Part shown: positions 28,335 through 37,127 of the stretch, piece by piece | How positions within the stretch are numbered: position 1 is the stretch's first letter | How the letters are laid out: every line of letters starts with the position of its first letter | Source of the DNA: Flavobacteriales bacterium UBA6049 | GTDB taxonomy: Bacteria > Bacteroidota > Bacteroidia > Flavobacteriales_G > Salibacteraceae | DNA: 64,000 nucleotides | NCBI GenBank assembly: GCA_002429085.1 | Contig: DIYR01000044.1 | Location: forward strand, 1-64,000 | Direction of reading: 5' to 3' | Program-made: the position numbers and the translations under genes | The notes under the pieces: generated by a model | What the model saw: the letters and a program-made list of their open reading frames with translations, nothing else | What the model was told of the DNA's origin: nothing | Databases searched by the model: none

Positions 28335-28460
28335 ATCTCCTCTTACTTTACTCTTACAAATGTCTTGCGTCAGCAACTAGATAGTGTCAGAGAATTGTCA
28401 TGCGACTTTATTTAGAAATACTCTAAACAAGAGGGCTAATTTTCTAAGTTGCAAAAATGC

Positions 28461-28498
28461 AAAAGCCCTGTGAATTCTGATACATCCACAGGGCTTTT
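28461..28498 (-). terminator. Terminator of nrdBA transcript
   Basis: Perfect 12-bp stem (28461-28472 with 28487-28498), 14-nt loop, located 21 nt after the nrdA stop. T-rich sequence flanks it on both sides, so it may act in either direction. Confidence 0.85.
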
Positions 28499-28518
28499 CT
28501 GTATTTTGACAGCGTTGT

Positions 28519-30855
28519 TTAGCTCTCTTTAGAAGCTTGCTCTTCTGTTTGAGGAGCTGCTTGCTCAGCCGACTCTGCTTTTGGTTGCTCTAGTTGAGAT
28601 TTGTCTACGGTAAACTTAATTGCATCCGTAGCGGCCTTTGTTCTCAAATAGTACATACCGGTTTTCAATCCCTTTTTCCATCCATAGAAGTGCATACTAG
28701 TCAACTTAGCAAAGTTGGCACCTTCCATAAACACATTCATACTTTGAGACTGACAGATGTAAGCGCCACGATCTGCAGCCATTTCTATGATCGATTTTTG
28801 GCTGATTTCCCATGCGGTCTTATACAGCTCTTTTAGGTTATCTGGAATCTCTGGTATAGATTGAACTGAACCATTATGAGCAATCAACTTGTTCTTCATT
28901 CCTTCATCCCACAACCCAAGCTTCACTAAATCACGCAACAAGTGCTTGTTTACAACAATAAACTCGCCACTCAATGTTCTGCGTGTGTAGATGTTTGATG
29001 TATATGGCTCAAAACACTCGTTGTTACCCAAAATCTGAGAGGTAGAAGCCGTTGGCATAGGGGCTAACAACAATGAGTTACGCACACCATGTTCTTTAAC
29101 TTCATCTTTCAATACATCCCATTCCCAACGGTTAGATGGAGTTACATCCCACATATCGTGTTGGAAAATTCCTTTTGAAACAGGAGAACCCTCATACGTT
29201 TCGTATGTTCCGAATTCTTTTGCTAGATCTTTAGATGCCGTCATCGATGCATAATAGATCGTTTCAAAAATCTCTGAGTTCAATTGACGTGCAGGCTCAC
29301 TATCAAACGGATGGCGTAACATAATGAATGCATCTGCCAAACCTTGCACACCTATTCCAATTGGACGATGGCGCATATTTGAGTTACGCGCTTCTTTTAC
29401 TGGATAGTAGTTTCCATCTATGATCTTATTCAAATTCTTAGTAATCTCATAAGTTACCTCGAACAAACGATCATGATTGAATTTACCATCTTCAATAAAC
29501 TTAGGTAGAGCAATTGACGCCAAGTTACATACCGCTACCTCATCTTCTGAAGTATACTCTATGATTTCTGTACACAAGTTACTAGACTTGATTGTGCCTA
29601 AGTTTTGCTGGTTACTCTTACGGTTTGCATTGTCTTTATACAACATGTAAGGAGTACCTGTTTCAATTTGCGACTCTAGTATTTTGAACCACAACTCTTG
29701 CGCTTTGATGGTCTTTCTGCCACGACCTTCTGTTTCGTATTTCGTATACAACGCATTAAAGTCATCTCCCCAAACATCACTTAAACCTGGACACTCATTT
29801 GGATCCATCAATGTCCACTCACCATTAGACTGAACACGCTCCATGAATAAATCTGGAATCCACATAGCGTAGAACAAATCACGCGCACGCTGCTCTTCTT
29901 TACCGTGGTTTTTCTTTAGATCTAAGAAATCATGTATATCAGAATGCCAAGGCTCTAAGTAAATGGCAAAAGAACCTTTACGCTTTCCTCCACCTTGATC
30001 TACGTAACGCGCGGTATCATTGTATACACGTAACATTGGCACAATACCGTTTGATGTACCATTCGTTCCTTTAATATAAGATCCTGTAGCACGCACATTA
30101 TGGATAGCTAATCCAATGCCACCAGCGCTCTGAGAAATCTTAGCGGTTTGTTTTAGGGTATCATAGATTCCATCGATGCTATCATCTTTCATTGTTAACA
30201 AGAAACAAGAGCTCATTTGAGGCTTTGGTGTTCCTGCATTAAACAATGTTGGAGTAGCATGCGTGAACCAACGTTCGCTCATCAGCTCATACGTTTTGAT
30301 AGCTGAATCGATATCGTTTTTATGGATTCCTACTGAAACACGCATCAACATATGCTGAGGGCGCTCAGCAATTTGGCCATTGATTTTCAATAGGTACGCT
30401 CTTTCTAATGTTTTAAAACCGAAATAGTCGTACTCAAAATCACGATCGTAAATGATGCTAGAATCTAACACCTCTTTGTTATCCATGATGATTTGGTATA
30501 CATCATCGGCCAGCATGGGTGCTTCTTCATCGGTTTTTGGATCGATGTGCTTATATAAGTCTTCCATTACTTCACTGAAAGACTTTTTGGTATTCTTATG
30601 CAAGTTCGATACTGCTATACGAGCTGCTAGAATAGCATAATCTGGATGTTTGGTAGTTAATGAAGCGGCAACCTCAGCGGCAAGGTTATCTAACTCAGTA
30701 GTGGTAACTCCATCGTAAAGCCCTTCGATCACACGCATACTGATTAGTACAGGATCTACATCTGAGTCTAACTCCCAGCACAGCTTTTTAATACGAGCTT
30801 GAATTTTATCGAATTTAACGGACTCTTGACGGCCGTCTCTTTTTAATACAAACAT
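28519..30855 (-). CDS. nrdA: Ribonucleoside-diphosphate reductase, class I alpha subunit
   Basis: Makes deoxyribonucleotides with NrdB. An N-terminal ATP-cone (residues 1-90, [17 protein letters not shown]) gives allosteric activity control. The active-site cysteines are Cys217 (MSSCFLL), Cys428 (SNLCTEI; thiyl radical position) and Cys443 (AVCNLAS). The paired tyrosines near the end of the barrel ([11 protein letters not shown]) are present. After about residue 750 the C-terminus is a Gln/Glu/Ala-rich tail ([17 protein letters not shown]) without cysteine. The usual C-terminal redox Cys pair is thus missing. The gene lies 48 nt downstream of nrdB. Confidence 0.96.
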   Translation of the reverse strand: MFVLKRDGRQESVKFDKIQARIKKLCWELDSDVDPVLISMRVIEGLYDGVTTTELDNLAAEVAASLTTKHPDYAILAARIAVSNLHKNTKKSFSEVMEDLYKHIDPKTDEEAPMLADDVYQIIMDNKEVLDSSIIYDRDFEYDYFGFKTLERAYLLKINGQIAERPQHMLMRVSVGIHKNDIDSAIKTYELMSERWFTHATPTLFNAGTPKPQMSSCFLLTMKDDSIDGIYDTLKQTAKISQSAGGIGLAIHNVRATGSYIKGTNGTSNGIVPMLRVYNDTARYVDQGGGKRKGSFAIYLEPWHSDIHDFLDLKKNHGKEEQRARDLFYAMWIPDLFMERVQSNGEWTLMDPNECPGLSDVWGDDFNALYTKYETEGRGRKTIKAQELWFKILESQIETGTPYMLYKDNANRKSNQQNLGTIKSSNLCTEIIEYTSEDEVAVCNLASIALPKFIEDGKFNHDRLFEVTYEITKNLNKIIDGNYYPVKEARNSNMRHRPIGIGVQGLADAFIMLRHPFDSEPARQLNSEIFETIYYASMTASKDLAKEFGTYETYEGSPVSKGIFQHDMWDVTPSNRWEWDVLKDEVKEHGVRNSLLLAPMPTASTSQILGNNECFEPYTSNIYTRRTLSGEFIVVNKHLLRDLVKLGLWDEGMKNKLIAHNGSVQSIPEIPDNLKELYKTAWEISQKSIIEMAADRGAYICQSQSMNVFMEGANFAKLTSMHFYGWKKGLKTGMYYLRTKAATDAIKFTVDKSQLEQPKAESAEQAAPQTEEQASKES

Positions 30856-30903
30856 GGAACTACTTTATTTAGGAGCAACGAGTGCTTGATTTGATTCTGA
30901 TTA

Positions 30904-31974
30904 TTAAAAGTCTGCGTCAATGGTGAATCCTTTGCTATCGTTTCCACCACCGCCAAGCACACCTGCTTTTTGGTATTCACCCACTCTTTTCTCGAAGAAG
31001 TTGGTTTTTCCTTGTAACGAAATCATTTCCATAAAATCGAATGGATTAGATGCATTGTAGATTTTCTCGCAGCCTAGCTCTACCAACAAACGATCTGCAA
31101 CAAACTCAATGTATTGGCTCATCAACTCGCTGTTCATACCAATTAAACGAACTGGAAGCGCATCTAGAATAAACTCTTTTTCAATAGCCACTGCATCTTC
31201 AATAATCTGACGCACTTGCTCTTTTGGCAATTGATGTTTTAAGTGCTTAGTGTATAATAAGCAGGCAAAGTCGCAGTGTAACCCTTCGTCACGAGAAATC
31301 AACTCGTTACTAAACGTTAACCCTGGCATTAAACCACGTTTCTTTAACCAGAAAATTGAACAGAAAGAACCTGAGAAGAAGATACCCTCTACGGCAGCAA
31401 ATGCCACTAAACGCTCTGCAAACGTTCCTTTCTCGATCCAACGTAATGCCCATTCAGCTTTTTTATTGACACAATCGAGTGTTTCGAGAGCGTTGAACAA
31501 TCTATCTTTTTCAGCACCATCTTTGATGTATGTATCAATCAGCAACGAATACGTTTCGCTGTGAATGTTTTCGATAGCTACTTGAAAACCATAGAAGAAT
31601 TTGGCCTCTGTGTATTGAACCTCACTCAAGAAGTTTTCTGCCAAGTTTTCGTTTACAATACCATCGCTTGCCGCAAAGAATGCCAAAACGTGTTTGATGA
31701 AGTATTTCTCATCATCGTTCATTTTGTTTTCCCAGTCAATTAAATCTGGAGAAAGGTCAATTTCTTCTGCTGTCCAAAAGCTTGCTTCGGCCTTCTTGTA
31801 GAACTGCCAAATGTCATCATGTTGGATTGGAAATAATACGAATCTGTTTTTGTTCTCTTGTAAGATTGGCTCATCCAATTCTGCCGCAGCAGAACCTCCA
31901 TTGGTAGTTAGTTTTGAATCAGCAGTTTTCCCTTCCATAGCGTCTTGAATTTTATCAAAAGTTACTCCGGCCAT
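30904..31974 (-). CDS. nrdB: Ribonucleoside-diphosphate reductase, class I beta subunit
   Basis: Radical-generating subunit. Di-iron ligands sit in [12 protein letters not shown], the [18 protein letters not shown] helix (which also carries the radical Tyr of the eukaryote-like type) and [12 protein letters not shown] 31974 is chosen over a GTG at 31992 that would add an unlikely cysteine-containing MWCVGC. The first 40 residues form a low-complexity, probably flexible extension before [14 protein letters not shown]. The C-terminus ends in ...[10 protein letters not shown], as expected for the peptide that docks on NrdA. Confidence 0.96.
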   Translation of the reverse strand: MAGVTFDKIQDAMEGKTADSKLTTNGGSAAAELDEPILQENKNRFVLFPIQHDDIWQFYKKAEASFWTAEEIDLSPDLIDWENKMNDDEKYFIKHVLAFFAASDGIVNENLAENFLSEVQYTEAKFFYGFQVAIENIHSETYSLLIDTYIKDGAEKDRLFNALETLDCVNKKAEWALRWIEKGTFAERLVAFAAVEGIFFSGSFCSIFWLKKRGLMPGLTFSNELISRDEGLHCDFACLLYTKHLKHQLPKEQVRQIIEDAVAIEKEFILDALPVRLIGMNSELMSQYIEFVADRLLVELGCEKIYNASNPFDFMEMISLQGKTNFFEKRVGEYQKAGVLGGGGNDSKGFTIDADF

Positions 31975-31987
31975 GCAGCCAACGCAC

Positions 31988-32003
31988 CACACAAAACACA
32001 GTG
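31988..32003 (-). promoter_or_regulatory. Candidate NrdR box
   Basis: Minus strand ACACTGTGTTTTGTGT matches about 13 of 16 positions of the NrdR box consensus (ACACwATATaTwGTGT as I recall it). It lies 13 nt upstream of the nrdB ATG. NrdR normally uses two boxes, and the second is not visible. Confidence 0.25.
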
Positions 32004-32223
32004 TAATGCTTTTATTTTCAATGTTTTAAAACTAAATTTCTTCTTAGGAGACTGGCAATAGGAGAGTTACGTGAATTGCAATTTCCCCTTTTGTCTTTCA
32101 CAAAAGTTGTTAAAATGTCTGGTGAGGTCAATCTGTTTTAATTCACAAATCTTGGGAGTTTTGAACATTGACCACATGAACCAACATGTGTAAAAATTGA
32201 CTTCAACTAAAGTCAAAAGTCAA

Positions 32224-32242
32224 GCTGTAAAAGACTTACAGC
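32224..32242 (-). terminator. Probable terminator after DUF3109 gene
   Basis: Seven-bp perfect stem gctgtaa/ttacagc with a 5-nt loop, followed on the minus strand by T-rich sequence, 31 nt past the stop at 32274. Confidence 0.45.
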
Positions 32243-32273
32243 CCCATTGATTTTACTTGTTGAAAACCTTGTA

Positions 32274-32864
32274 CTATGAATTTTGATTTTTGTGAGCTTC
32301 CCAAGCCTTGTCAACTTCTTCTAATTCGCCATACCATTCTTCTCCAAATGCTCTGACCAGAGGATCTTTTAAAAATTGGTAGACTTTGACTTGCAGTTGC
32401 TCGCCTAACGAACATGCGGCTGAGCAAATATCCCACTTGTGATAATTCAAAGCTTTGAATTGACTGTATTGCTTTACGCGAATAGGGTATAAATGACAAC
32501 TAATGGGTTTGTAGAAATCTGTTTTTCCATCACGATAGGCTTGCTCTATGGTGCACTTAGCACTTCCATCTTCTTCGAATGCCACGAACACACATTCTGT
32601 ATTGTTAACCAATGGGGTTACTTTCTCTTGATCCCAATCATCGTTTATATACAGCCCTTGTTCTTCTACTGCCTGAATTCCCTCTGGACGCATATATGGT
32701 TTTACAACCTCGTATGCTTTTTCTAACATGAGTAGTTCTTCTTCTAACAGCGGTGCACCTGCATCGCCTTCAACACAACAAGCTCCTTTGCATGCAGATA
32801 AATTGCATACAAACTGCTTCTCCAACACATCTTCTGAAATTAGCGTATCCCGCAGCTCTATCAT
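32274..32864 (-). CDS. DUF3109 family cysteine-rich protein
   Basis: A 196-residue protein of the DUF3109 (YkgJ-like zinc/iron-chelating) group common in Bacteroidota. Conserved cysteines sit in FVCNLSACKGACCVEGDAGA near the N-terminus, then NNTECVFV, SAKCTIEQA, ISCHLYPIRV and WDICSAACSLG. The pattern CxxxxCxGxCC...C...C...CHLYP suggests a bound metal or Fe-S cluster, but no activity is known. The ATG fits the family start (MIELRDTLISEDVLEK). A TATTTTTG -7-like box ends only 4 nt before the ATG. Confidence 0.87.
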   Translation of the reverse strand: MIELRDTLISEDVLEKQFVCNLSACKGACCVEGDAGAPLLEEELLMLEKAYEVVKPYMRPEGIQAVEEQGLYINDDWDQEKVTPLVNNTECVFVAFEEDGSAKCTIEQAYRDGKTDFYKPISCHLYPIRVKQYSQFKALNYHKWDICSAACSLGEQLQVKVYQFLKDPLVRAFGEEWYGELEEVDKAWEAHKNQNS

Positions 32865-32893
32865 GCTACAAAAATACGTTGCTTATTGATTGC

Positions 32894-33379
32894 TTAAGAC
32901 ACTTCGTAAACGTAAACCTCTTGTTCCAACCCTGATACGTAAGGAACATTTTCAAAATGCACATGATTCCATGCAGGAATATCAAAATCATGGGTAATGA
33001 CTTTGCATCCCGATTTCAAGTTTTGTTCTAAATGCAATGAAAGTTGACCTAATACAAAGCGAGAAAAATAGAGGATCAACACATCAATTTGACTCAAATC
33101 CGTTTTGAACATATCTTCCTGAACCAGCTGGATACGGTCTTCTAGGCCTGCTTCTTTCACTTTTTGACGAGCTAACTCTATTACCCCCAGGTCACTTTCT
33201 ATGCCAAGCCCCTTACAGCCTGTTTTAGTTACAGCTTCTATGAGTACCGTTGCATCTCCGCACCCTAGATCTCCTACCAACTGATTTGGTTGAATATTCG
33301 CTAATTCTATTTTTCGTTGAATTAAATAGGCAGGTGTTATTGCAAAAGGATCTTTATAAGTACTGGCTGGGTATTCCAT
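32894..33379 (-). CDS. Small SAM-dependent methyltransferase-like protein
   Basis: A 161-residue class I methyltransferase fold. SAM-binding motif I is QLVGDLGCGDATVLIEAV, an acidic residue ending strand 2 is in KGLGIESDLGVIELA, and motif II/III text is IQLVQEDMFKTDL. The N-terminal YPASTYKDPFAITPAYLI is found in Bacteroidota homologues. It is short for the family, with no separate substrate domain, so the target is unknown. Lies upstream of and probably co-transcribed with the DUF3109 gene (29 nt gap). Confidence 0.78.
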   Translation of the reverse strand: MEYPASTYKDPFAITPAYLIQRKIELANIQPNQLVGDLGCGDATVLIEAVTKTGCKGLGIESDLGVIELARQKVKEAGLEDRIQLVQEDMFKTDLSQIDVLILYFSRFVLGQLSLHLEQNLKSGCKVITHDFDIPAWNHVHFENVPYVSGLEQEVYVYEVS

Positions 33380-33955
33380 GGTTCTTTGTGATTAAAGTAT
33401 GATGAAGATAATTACTTTCAAGAAACAAGTCACAAACTATTATTTGCGCTGATAGTAGCTACTCAGAAAACATTCTGCACACCCTTAACAGAGTCAAAAC
33501 ATAAACTAACTTCAAGCAATATTTACCCAACAATAGTTTTGATTCACACGCACTAAACCAAACAACCAGCAATTAAATTAAACTAATCCTTTTCTAATTG
33601 ATGGTTAAGCTACTTTGCTTATTTACCTTTTCAGCGGTGATCAAGAAATTACCCCAACCCAACCCTTCAACTTTTTTTCACGTAAAATTTAGGCAGAGCC
33701 TAAAACACTATGAATACGGAACAATTATTCGCCATATATACCAAACATATTATTCCATTAACCCTGATTTTAACCTTACTTACCGCAATCAACCAACAAA
33801 AACACAAGCAAACTCAATCAGCAGAGTACCACACTTCGTCTACATACGAAAGTGAAACCTCTACTCTAGTTAAAGTTTAGTTTTCAGTCATTGCATACGC
33901 ACGGTTAATCTGAAGAGTGCTAAACTTGCAGTTGGATTGAAAAAACTGCAAGAAC
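33380..33955. other. Gene-free AT-rich stretch between divergent genes
   Basis: About 575 nt between the methyltransferase (minus) and glyS (plus). The only frame (33598-33855) starts at TTG and codes for an implausible peptide. No tRNA, repeat or strong hairpin was seen. TAAACTTG at 33921-33928 is a weak -7-like box for glyS. Confidence 0.5.
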
Positions 33956-35506
33956 ATGGCACAAGCTTCTGATGACAAGCTGAAAAAAATAGTTTCTCAC
34001 GCCAAAGAATATGGCTTTGTATTCCCTTCTTCTGAAATCTATGATGGACTAAGTGCCACATACGATTATGGACAGCTAGGTGCATCATTAAAAAACAATA
34101 TCAAGAGCTATTGGTGGAAGGCCATGGTTCAAATGAATGAGAACATTGTTGGTATTGATGCTGCCATCTTTATGCACCCAAAAACATGGAAAGCAAGTGG
34201 ACATGTTGATGCATTTAATGATCCGTTGATTGACAACAAAGACAGCAAAAAACGCTACCGTGCAGATGTGCTTTTAGAAGAGCACATGGAAAAGATTCGC
34301 CAAAAAATTAAGAAAGAGGTTACCAAAGCTGCTAAGCGATTTGGTGGTTCTTTTGAAGAAGCAATGTTTATTCAAACCAATCCGCGTGTAGTTAAGTACA
34401 ACGAGCAAATCAAAATGATTGAAGATCGTATGCGTACTTACCTTGAAAACAGTGACTTGGTTGCCCTTAAGCAATTGATTGAAGAACTGGGTATCGTATG
34501 TCCTATTTCTGGTAGCAAAAACTGGACAGATGTGCGTCAGTTTAACTTAATGTTTAGCACAGAGCTAGGTTCAGTTGCTGATGATTCAAGTAAGATTTAC
34601 TTACGTCCTGAAACGGCTCAAGGTATTTTCGTTAACTACCTAAACGTTCAAAAAACGGGTAGAATGAAATTGCCTTTTGGTATTGCCCAAATTGGTAAAG
34701 CATTCCGTAACGAGATTATTGCACGCCAGTTCATTTTCCGTATGCGCGAGTTTGAACAAATGGAGATGCAATTCTTTGTGAAGCCAGGTACAGAACTAGA
34801 ATGGTACGAAAACTGGAAATCTAAGCGCATTGCGTGGCACAAGGCGTTAGGCTTTAGTGATGATAAGTATCGTTTCCATGATCATATCAAGCTAGCTCAC
34901 TACGCGAATGCAGCAGCAGATATTGAGTTTGACTTTCCGATGGGCTTTAAAGAGCTTGAAGGTATTCACTCTCGTACTGACTTTGATTTATCAGCTCACG
35001 AAGAGTTGAGTGGTAAAAAGTTACAATACTTCGATCCTGAAACAAACGAAAGCTACGTTCCTTATGTAGTTGAGACTTCTATTGGTTTAGACCGCATGTT
35101 CTTGGCTGTGATGAGCGAGGCGTATGATGAAGAAACACTGGAAGACAACTCTCAACGTGTAGTGTTACGCATTCCTGCATTCTTAGCTCCAATTAAGGCA
35201 GCTGTTCTTCCACTAACGAAGAAAGATGGCTTACCAGATAAGGCTCGCGAGATCATTAATGGGTTGAAATTCGATTACGATTTACAATACGATGAAAAGG
35301 ATTCTATTGGTAAGCGTTACCGCAGACAAGATGCTATTGGAACTCCATTCTGTATTACAGTAGATCATCAAACATTAGAAGACAACACGGTTACTATTCG
35401 TCATCGCGATAGCATGGAACAAGAACGTGTTGCTATTGATACGCTGCACAGTTTATTACAAGAAAAAGTAAGCTTAACCTCTGTATTGAAGCAGTTGGAG
35501 GCTTAA
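33956..35506 (+). CDS. glyS: Glycine-tRNA ligase, dimeric type
   Basis: Class II synthetase of the homodimeric (eukaryote/archaeal-like) type, 516 residues. Visible features: N-terminal VFPSSEIYDGLSATYDYGQL, class II motif 2 (GKAFRNEIIARQFIFRMREF), the glycine-binding region EMQFFVKPGTELEW, motif 3 (ETSIGLDRMFLAVM), and the C-terminal anticodon-binding domain (PIKAAVLPLTKKDGLP). The central insertion of charged helices (about 100-165) is usual for bacterial members. ATG 33956 fits the family start. Followed by a clear terminator. Confidence 0.96.
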   Translation: MAQASDDKLKKIVSHAKEYGFVFPSSEIYDGLSATYDYGQLGASLKNNIKSYWWKAMVQMNENIVGIDAAIFMHPKTWKASGHVDAFNDPLIDNKDSKKRYRADVLLEEHMEKIRQKIKKEVTKAAKRFGGSFEEAMFIQTNPRVVKYNEQIKMIEDRMRTYLENSDLVALKQLIEELGIVCPISGSKNWTDVRQFNLMFSTELGSVADDSSKIYLRPETAQGIFVNYLNVQKTGRMKLPFGIAQIGKAFRNEIIARQFIFRMREFEQMEMQFFVKPGTELEWYENWKSKRIAWHKALGFSDDKYRFHDHIKLAHYANAAADIEFDFPMGFKELEGIHSRTDFDLSAHEELSGKKLQYFDPETNESYVPYVVETSIGLDRMFLAVMSEAYDEETLEDNSQRVVLRIPAFLAPIKAAVLPLTKKDGLPDKAREIINGLKFDYDLQYDEKDSIGKRYRRQDAIGTPFCITVDHQTLEDNTVTIRHRDSMEQERVAIDTLHSLLQEKVSLTSVLKQLEA

Positions 35507-35530
35507 ACTGAAAAACATAATAATGATGAA

Positions 35531-35556
35531 AAAGGCGCAGAGATGTGCCTTTTTTT
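35531..35556 (+). terminator. Terminator of glyS
   Basis: Nine-bp stem (35531-35539 with 35544-35552, one G-T pair), 4-nt loop, and a run of T to 35556, 24 nt past the glyS stop. Confidence 0.88.
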
Positions 35557-35607
35557 GTTTCTATTCTTTTCTTAACCTAGATCAAGGAACTTGATTTTTA
35601 ACGGTCA

Positions 35608-35615
35608 TAGGTTTG
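35608..35615 (+). promoter_or_regulatory. Candidate -7 element of DUF6326-like gene
   Basis: TAGGTTTG, an exact TAnnTTTG match, 45 nt before ATG 35661. TTG at 35591-35593 is only 14 nt away, closer than the usual -33 spacing. Confidence 0.42.
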
Positions 35616-35660
35616 CTGGTATAATCATCAACCATGGTGTTGAATTAAAACTGGTAAACT

Positions 35661-36077
35661 ATGAATACGTTACAGGCAACTTTTGATTATAAGAAAAGGC
35701 TCTTATTTGCTGGACTGTGGACTTATACTTCTCTAAACTATTTGTATTGCGATTTGATGGGGTTTATGGATGCGAACATGCACTTGCAATACCATACAGG
35801 TCAAGTAGATGACTTTGTTTTCACTCCTTTCTTTTTAGTAATCGCTGGGCTTTTTATGCAGATTCCGATTGCCAATGTTTTTCTTCCATTTGCTTTAAAA
35901 GACAAGGCTTTAAAATGGACACAAGTTGTTTGTGGATCGGTTATGTCTATTGCACAAACTGCTACCCTGTTTGCAGGCAAGCCTACCGCATATTATGCGT
36001 TTTTTACGGCTATAGAAGTAAGTGCTACGGTGTTCATTGTTTTCTATGCGCTGCGGTGGAAGACAAACAGAAATTAA
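35661..36077 (+). CDS. Small four-helix membrane protein (DUF6326-like)
   Basis: A 138-residue inner-membrane protein with four hydrophobic segments (about 15-33, 53-72, 82-103, 110-130). The N-terminal TSLNYLYCDLMGFMD and the mid-region PIANVFLPFALKDKALKW resemble the DUF6326 family, which has no known function. It ends 4 nt inside the convergent Crp-like regulator gene. Attribution to DUF6326 is from memory of the pattern. Confidence 0.65.
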   Translation: MNTLQATFDYKKRLLFAGLWTYTSLNYLYCDLMGFMDANMHLQYHTGQVDDFVFTPFFLVIAGLFMQIPIANVFLPFALKDKALKWTQVVCGSVMSIAQTATLFAGKPTAYYAFFTAIEVSATVFIVFYALRWKTNRN

Positions 36078-36652
36078 GATTTAGCCAATCGCTTACGAAT
36101 TCTACTGAGCGACTCTGGCTTAATGCCTAGGTAATCTGCAATAAGGTATAACGGAACTCTTTGAAACAACGATGCCCTTGTTTCCATCATTTTCAAGTAC
36201 CGATCTTCAGGTGAAAGACTGCGAAATTCTAATTGGCTTTTTTGAGATTCAACCAACGATGATTCAACTAATTTTCTGGATATCACTTCAAGCTCTGGAA
36301 ATGCTCCGAAAAGCGCTTGTGCTTTTGCTTCGTTTCCTTTTACAAGTGTGCATTCTTCTAGGCATACAAGCGAATAAACAGCTGATGTTGATTCTACGAT
36401 TATCCATTCTCCTTCGGTGTAAAAATGCGCGGTATATTCCTCACCATTTACCAAAGAGAACTCTCTAATACATCCTTTTAGCACAAAGTAGCTATTGGCA
36501 TGTACTTGACCTTCTTTGATTAGGGTCGCTCCTTTTTCATGAACTTCAATCTCCATGCTATCTCGTATTGCTTCTTCCTCTGGAGTAGTAAGTGTTTTAT
36601 GCTGATTAAAGCTTTTAAGCATAAGAGATATGTCTATCGAATCGTTCATCAT
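36074..36652 (-). CDS. Crp/Fnr family transcriptional regulator
   Basis: A cyclic-nucleotide-binding-like sensor domain (KGATLIKEGQVHANSYFVLKG, quoted in part: ATLIKEGQVHANSYFVLKG) is followed by a C-terminal helix-turn-helix (LIADYLGIKPESLSRIRKRL), the pattern of the Bacteroidota Crp subfamily. A longer frame starts at TTG 36715; I chose ATG 36652 (MMNDSIDISLML; the next ATG at 36649 is equally possible), giving about 192 residues. The arginine in the phosphate-binding loop of true CRP is not evident, so cAMP binding is uncertain. It lies divergent from the conserved small gene and near the photolyase/carotenoid cluster. Confidence 0.88.
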   Translation of the reverse strand: MMNDSIDISLMLKSFNQHKTLTTPEEEAIRDSMEIEVHEKGATLIKEGQVHANSYFVLKGCIREFSLVNGEEYTAHFYTEGEWIIVESTSAVYSLVCLEECTLVKGNEAKAQALFGAFPELEVISRKLVESSLVESQKSQLEFRSLSPEDRYLKMMETRASLFQRVPLYLIADYLGIKPESLSRIRKRLAKS

Positions 36653-36745
36653 GGCTCTCTTTGATTCTACTAAAGTAGATTGAATATTGATTGCGTGCTT
36701 CTTATTAATTGCCAAACCTTCCGCCTAATCAACTGTTCTACTATC

Positions 36746-37126
36746 ATGGAACAGTCAAGAGATTCTAAACTAATTCAAGCTAGGGAGGTCTCAGAAGACC
36801 ACTTGAATAATATGGACGTATTTGAGCAGCACACTGTTTCTCCTATCCTTCAGTTTCAAAGTAGCTTAATCTACTCTCAGGTTAAGAATGCACTGCAAGA
36901 ACAATACAAAGCTTTTCATGCTTGGAACCAGAAAGAACAAAAGCGAGTTGTTAAACTATTGCTTTCGCAAGATTTGCCATTGCGCAAGTCTTTGGTACAC
37001 ACTATTACTTCTTTATTTACGCTACGCGAGTTTCAGTATTATCAAAAACATGAGTATGAAATCAATAAGCGTGTATCGAAGTTAATTATGAACCGATTGA
37101 ATCAGAATTTAGAGAAGCTGTTATAA
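36746..37126 (+). CDS. Conserved small protein (often labelled glyoxalase)
   Basis: A 126-residue, helix-rich cytoplasmic protein without signal peptide. The pattern SKLIQAREVSEDHLNN, TVSPILQFQSSLIYSQVKN and NKRVSKLIMNRLNQ matches a conserved protein family I recall in Flavobacteria, sometimes named glyoxalase although no metal-binding glyoxalase motif is visible. ATG 36746 is preferred over a TTG at 36680, which would add 22 residues and run into the divergent regulator's region. It ends 2 nt before the convergent photolyase stop. Function unknown. Confidence 0.7.
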   Translation: MEQSRDSKLIQAREVSEDHLNNMDVFEQHTVSPILQFQSSLIYSQVKNALQEQYKAFHAWNQKEQKRVVKLLLSQDLPLRKSLVHTITSLFTLREFQYYQKHEYEINKRVSKLIMNRLNQNLEKLL

Positions 37127-37127
37127 G

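Larger units (their letters stand above)
31975..32273. other. Upstream region of nrdB, with palindromes
   Basis: No coding frame is supported. Contents: an imperfect NrdR-box-like 16-mer (31988-32003), a cacatg/catgtg inverted repeat (32173-32190) and a terminator hairpin (32224-32242). The rest is AT-rich and I recognise nothing in it. Confidence 0.5.

Noticed and set aside
33598..33855. 85-residue frame in the gene-free region
   Set aside because: Starts at TTG, has no family similarity I recognise and unlikely composition.
36680..36745. TTG extension of the conserved small protein
   Set aside because: Added residues are Cys/Asn-rich and overlap the upstream region of the divergent regulator; ATG 36746 is better.
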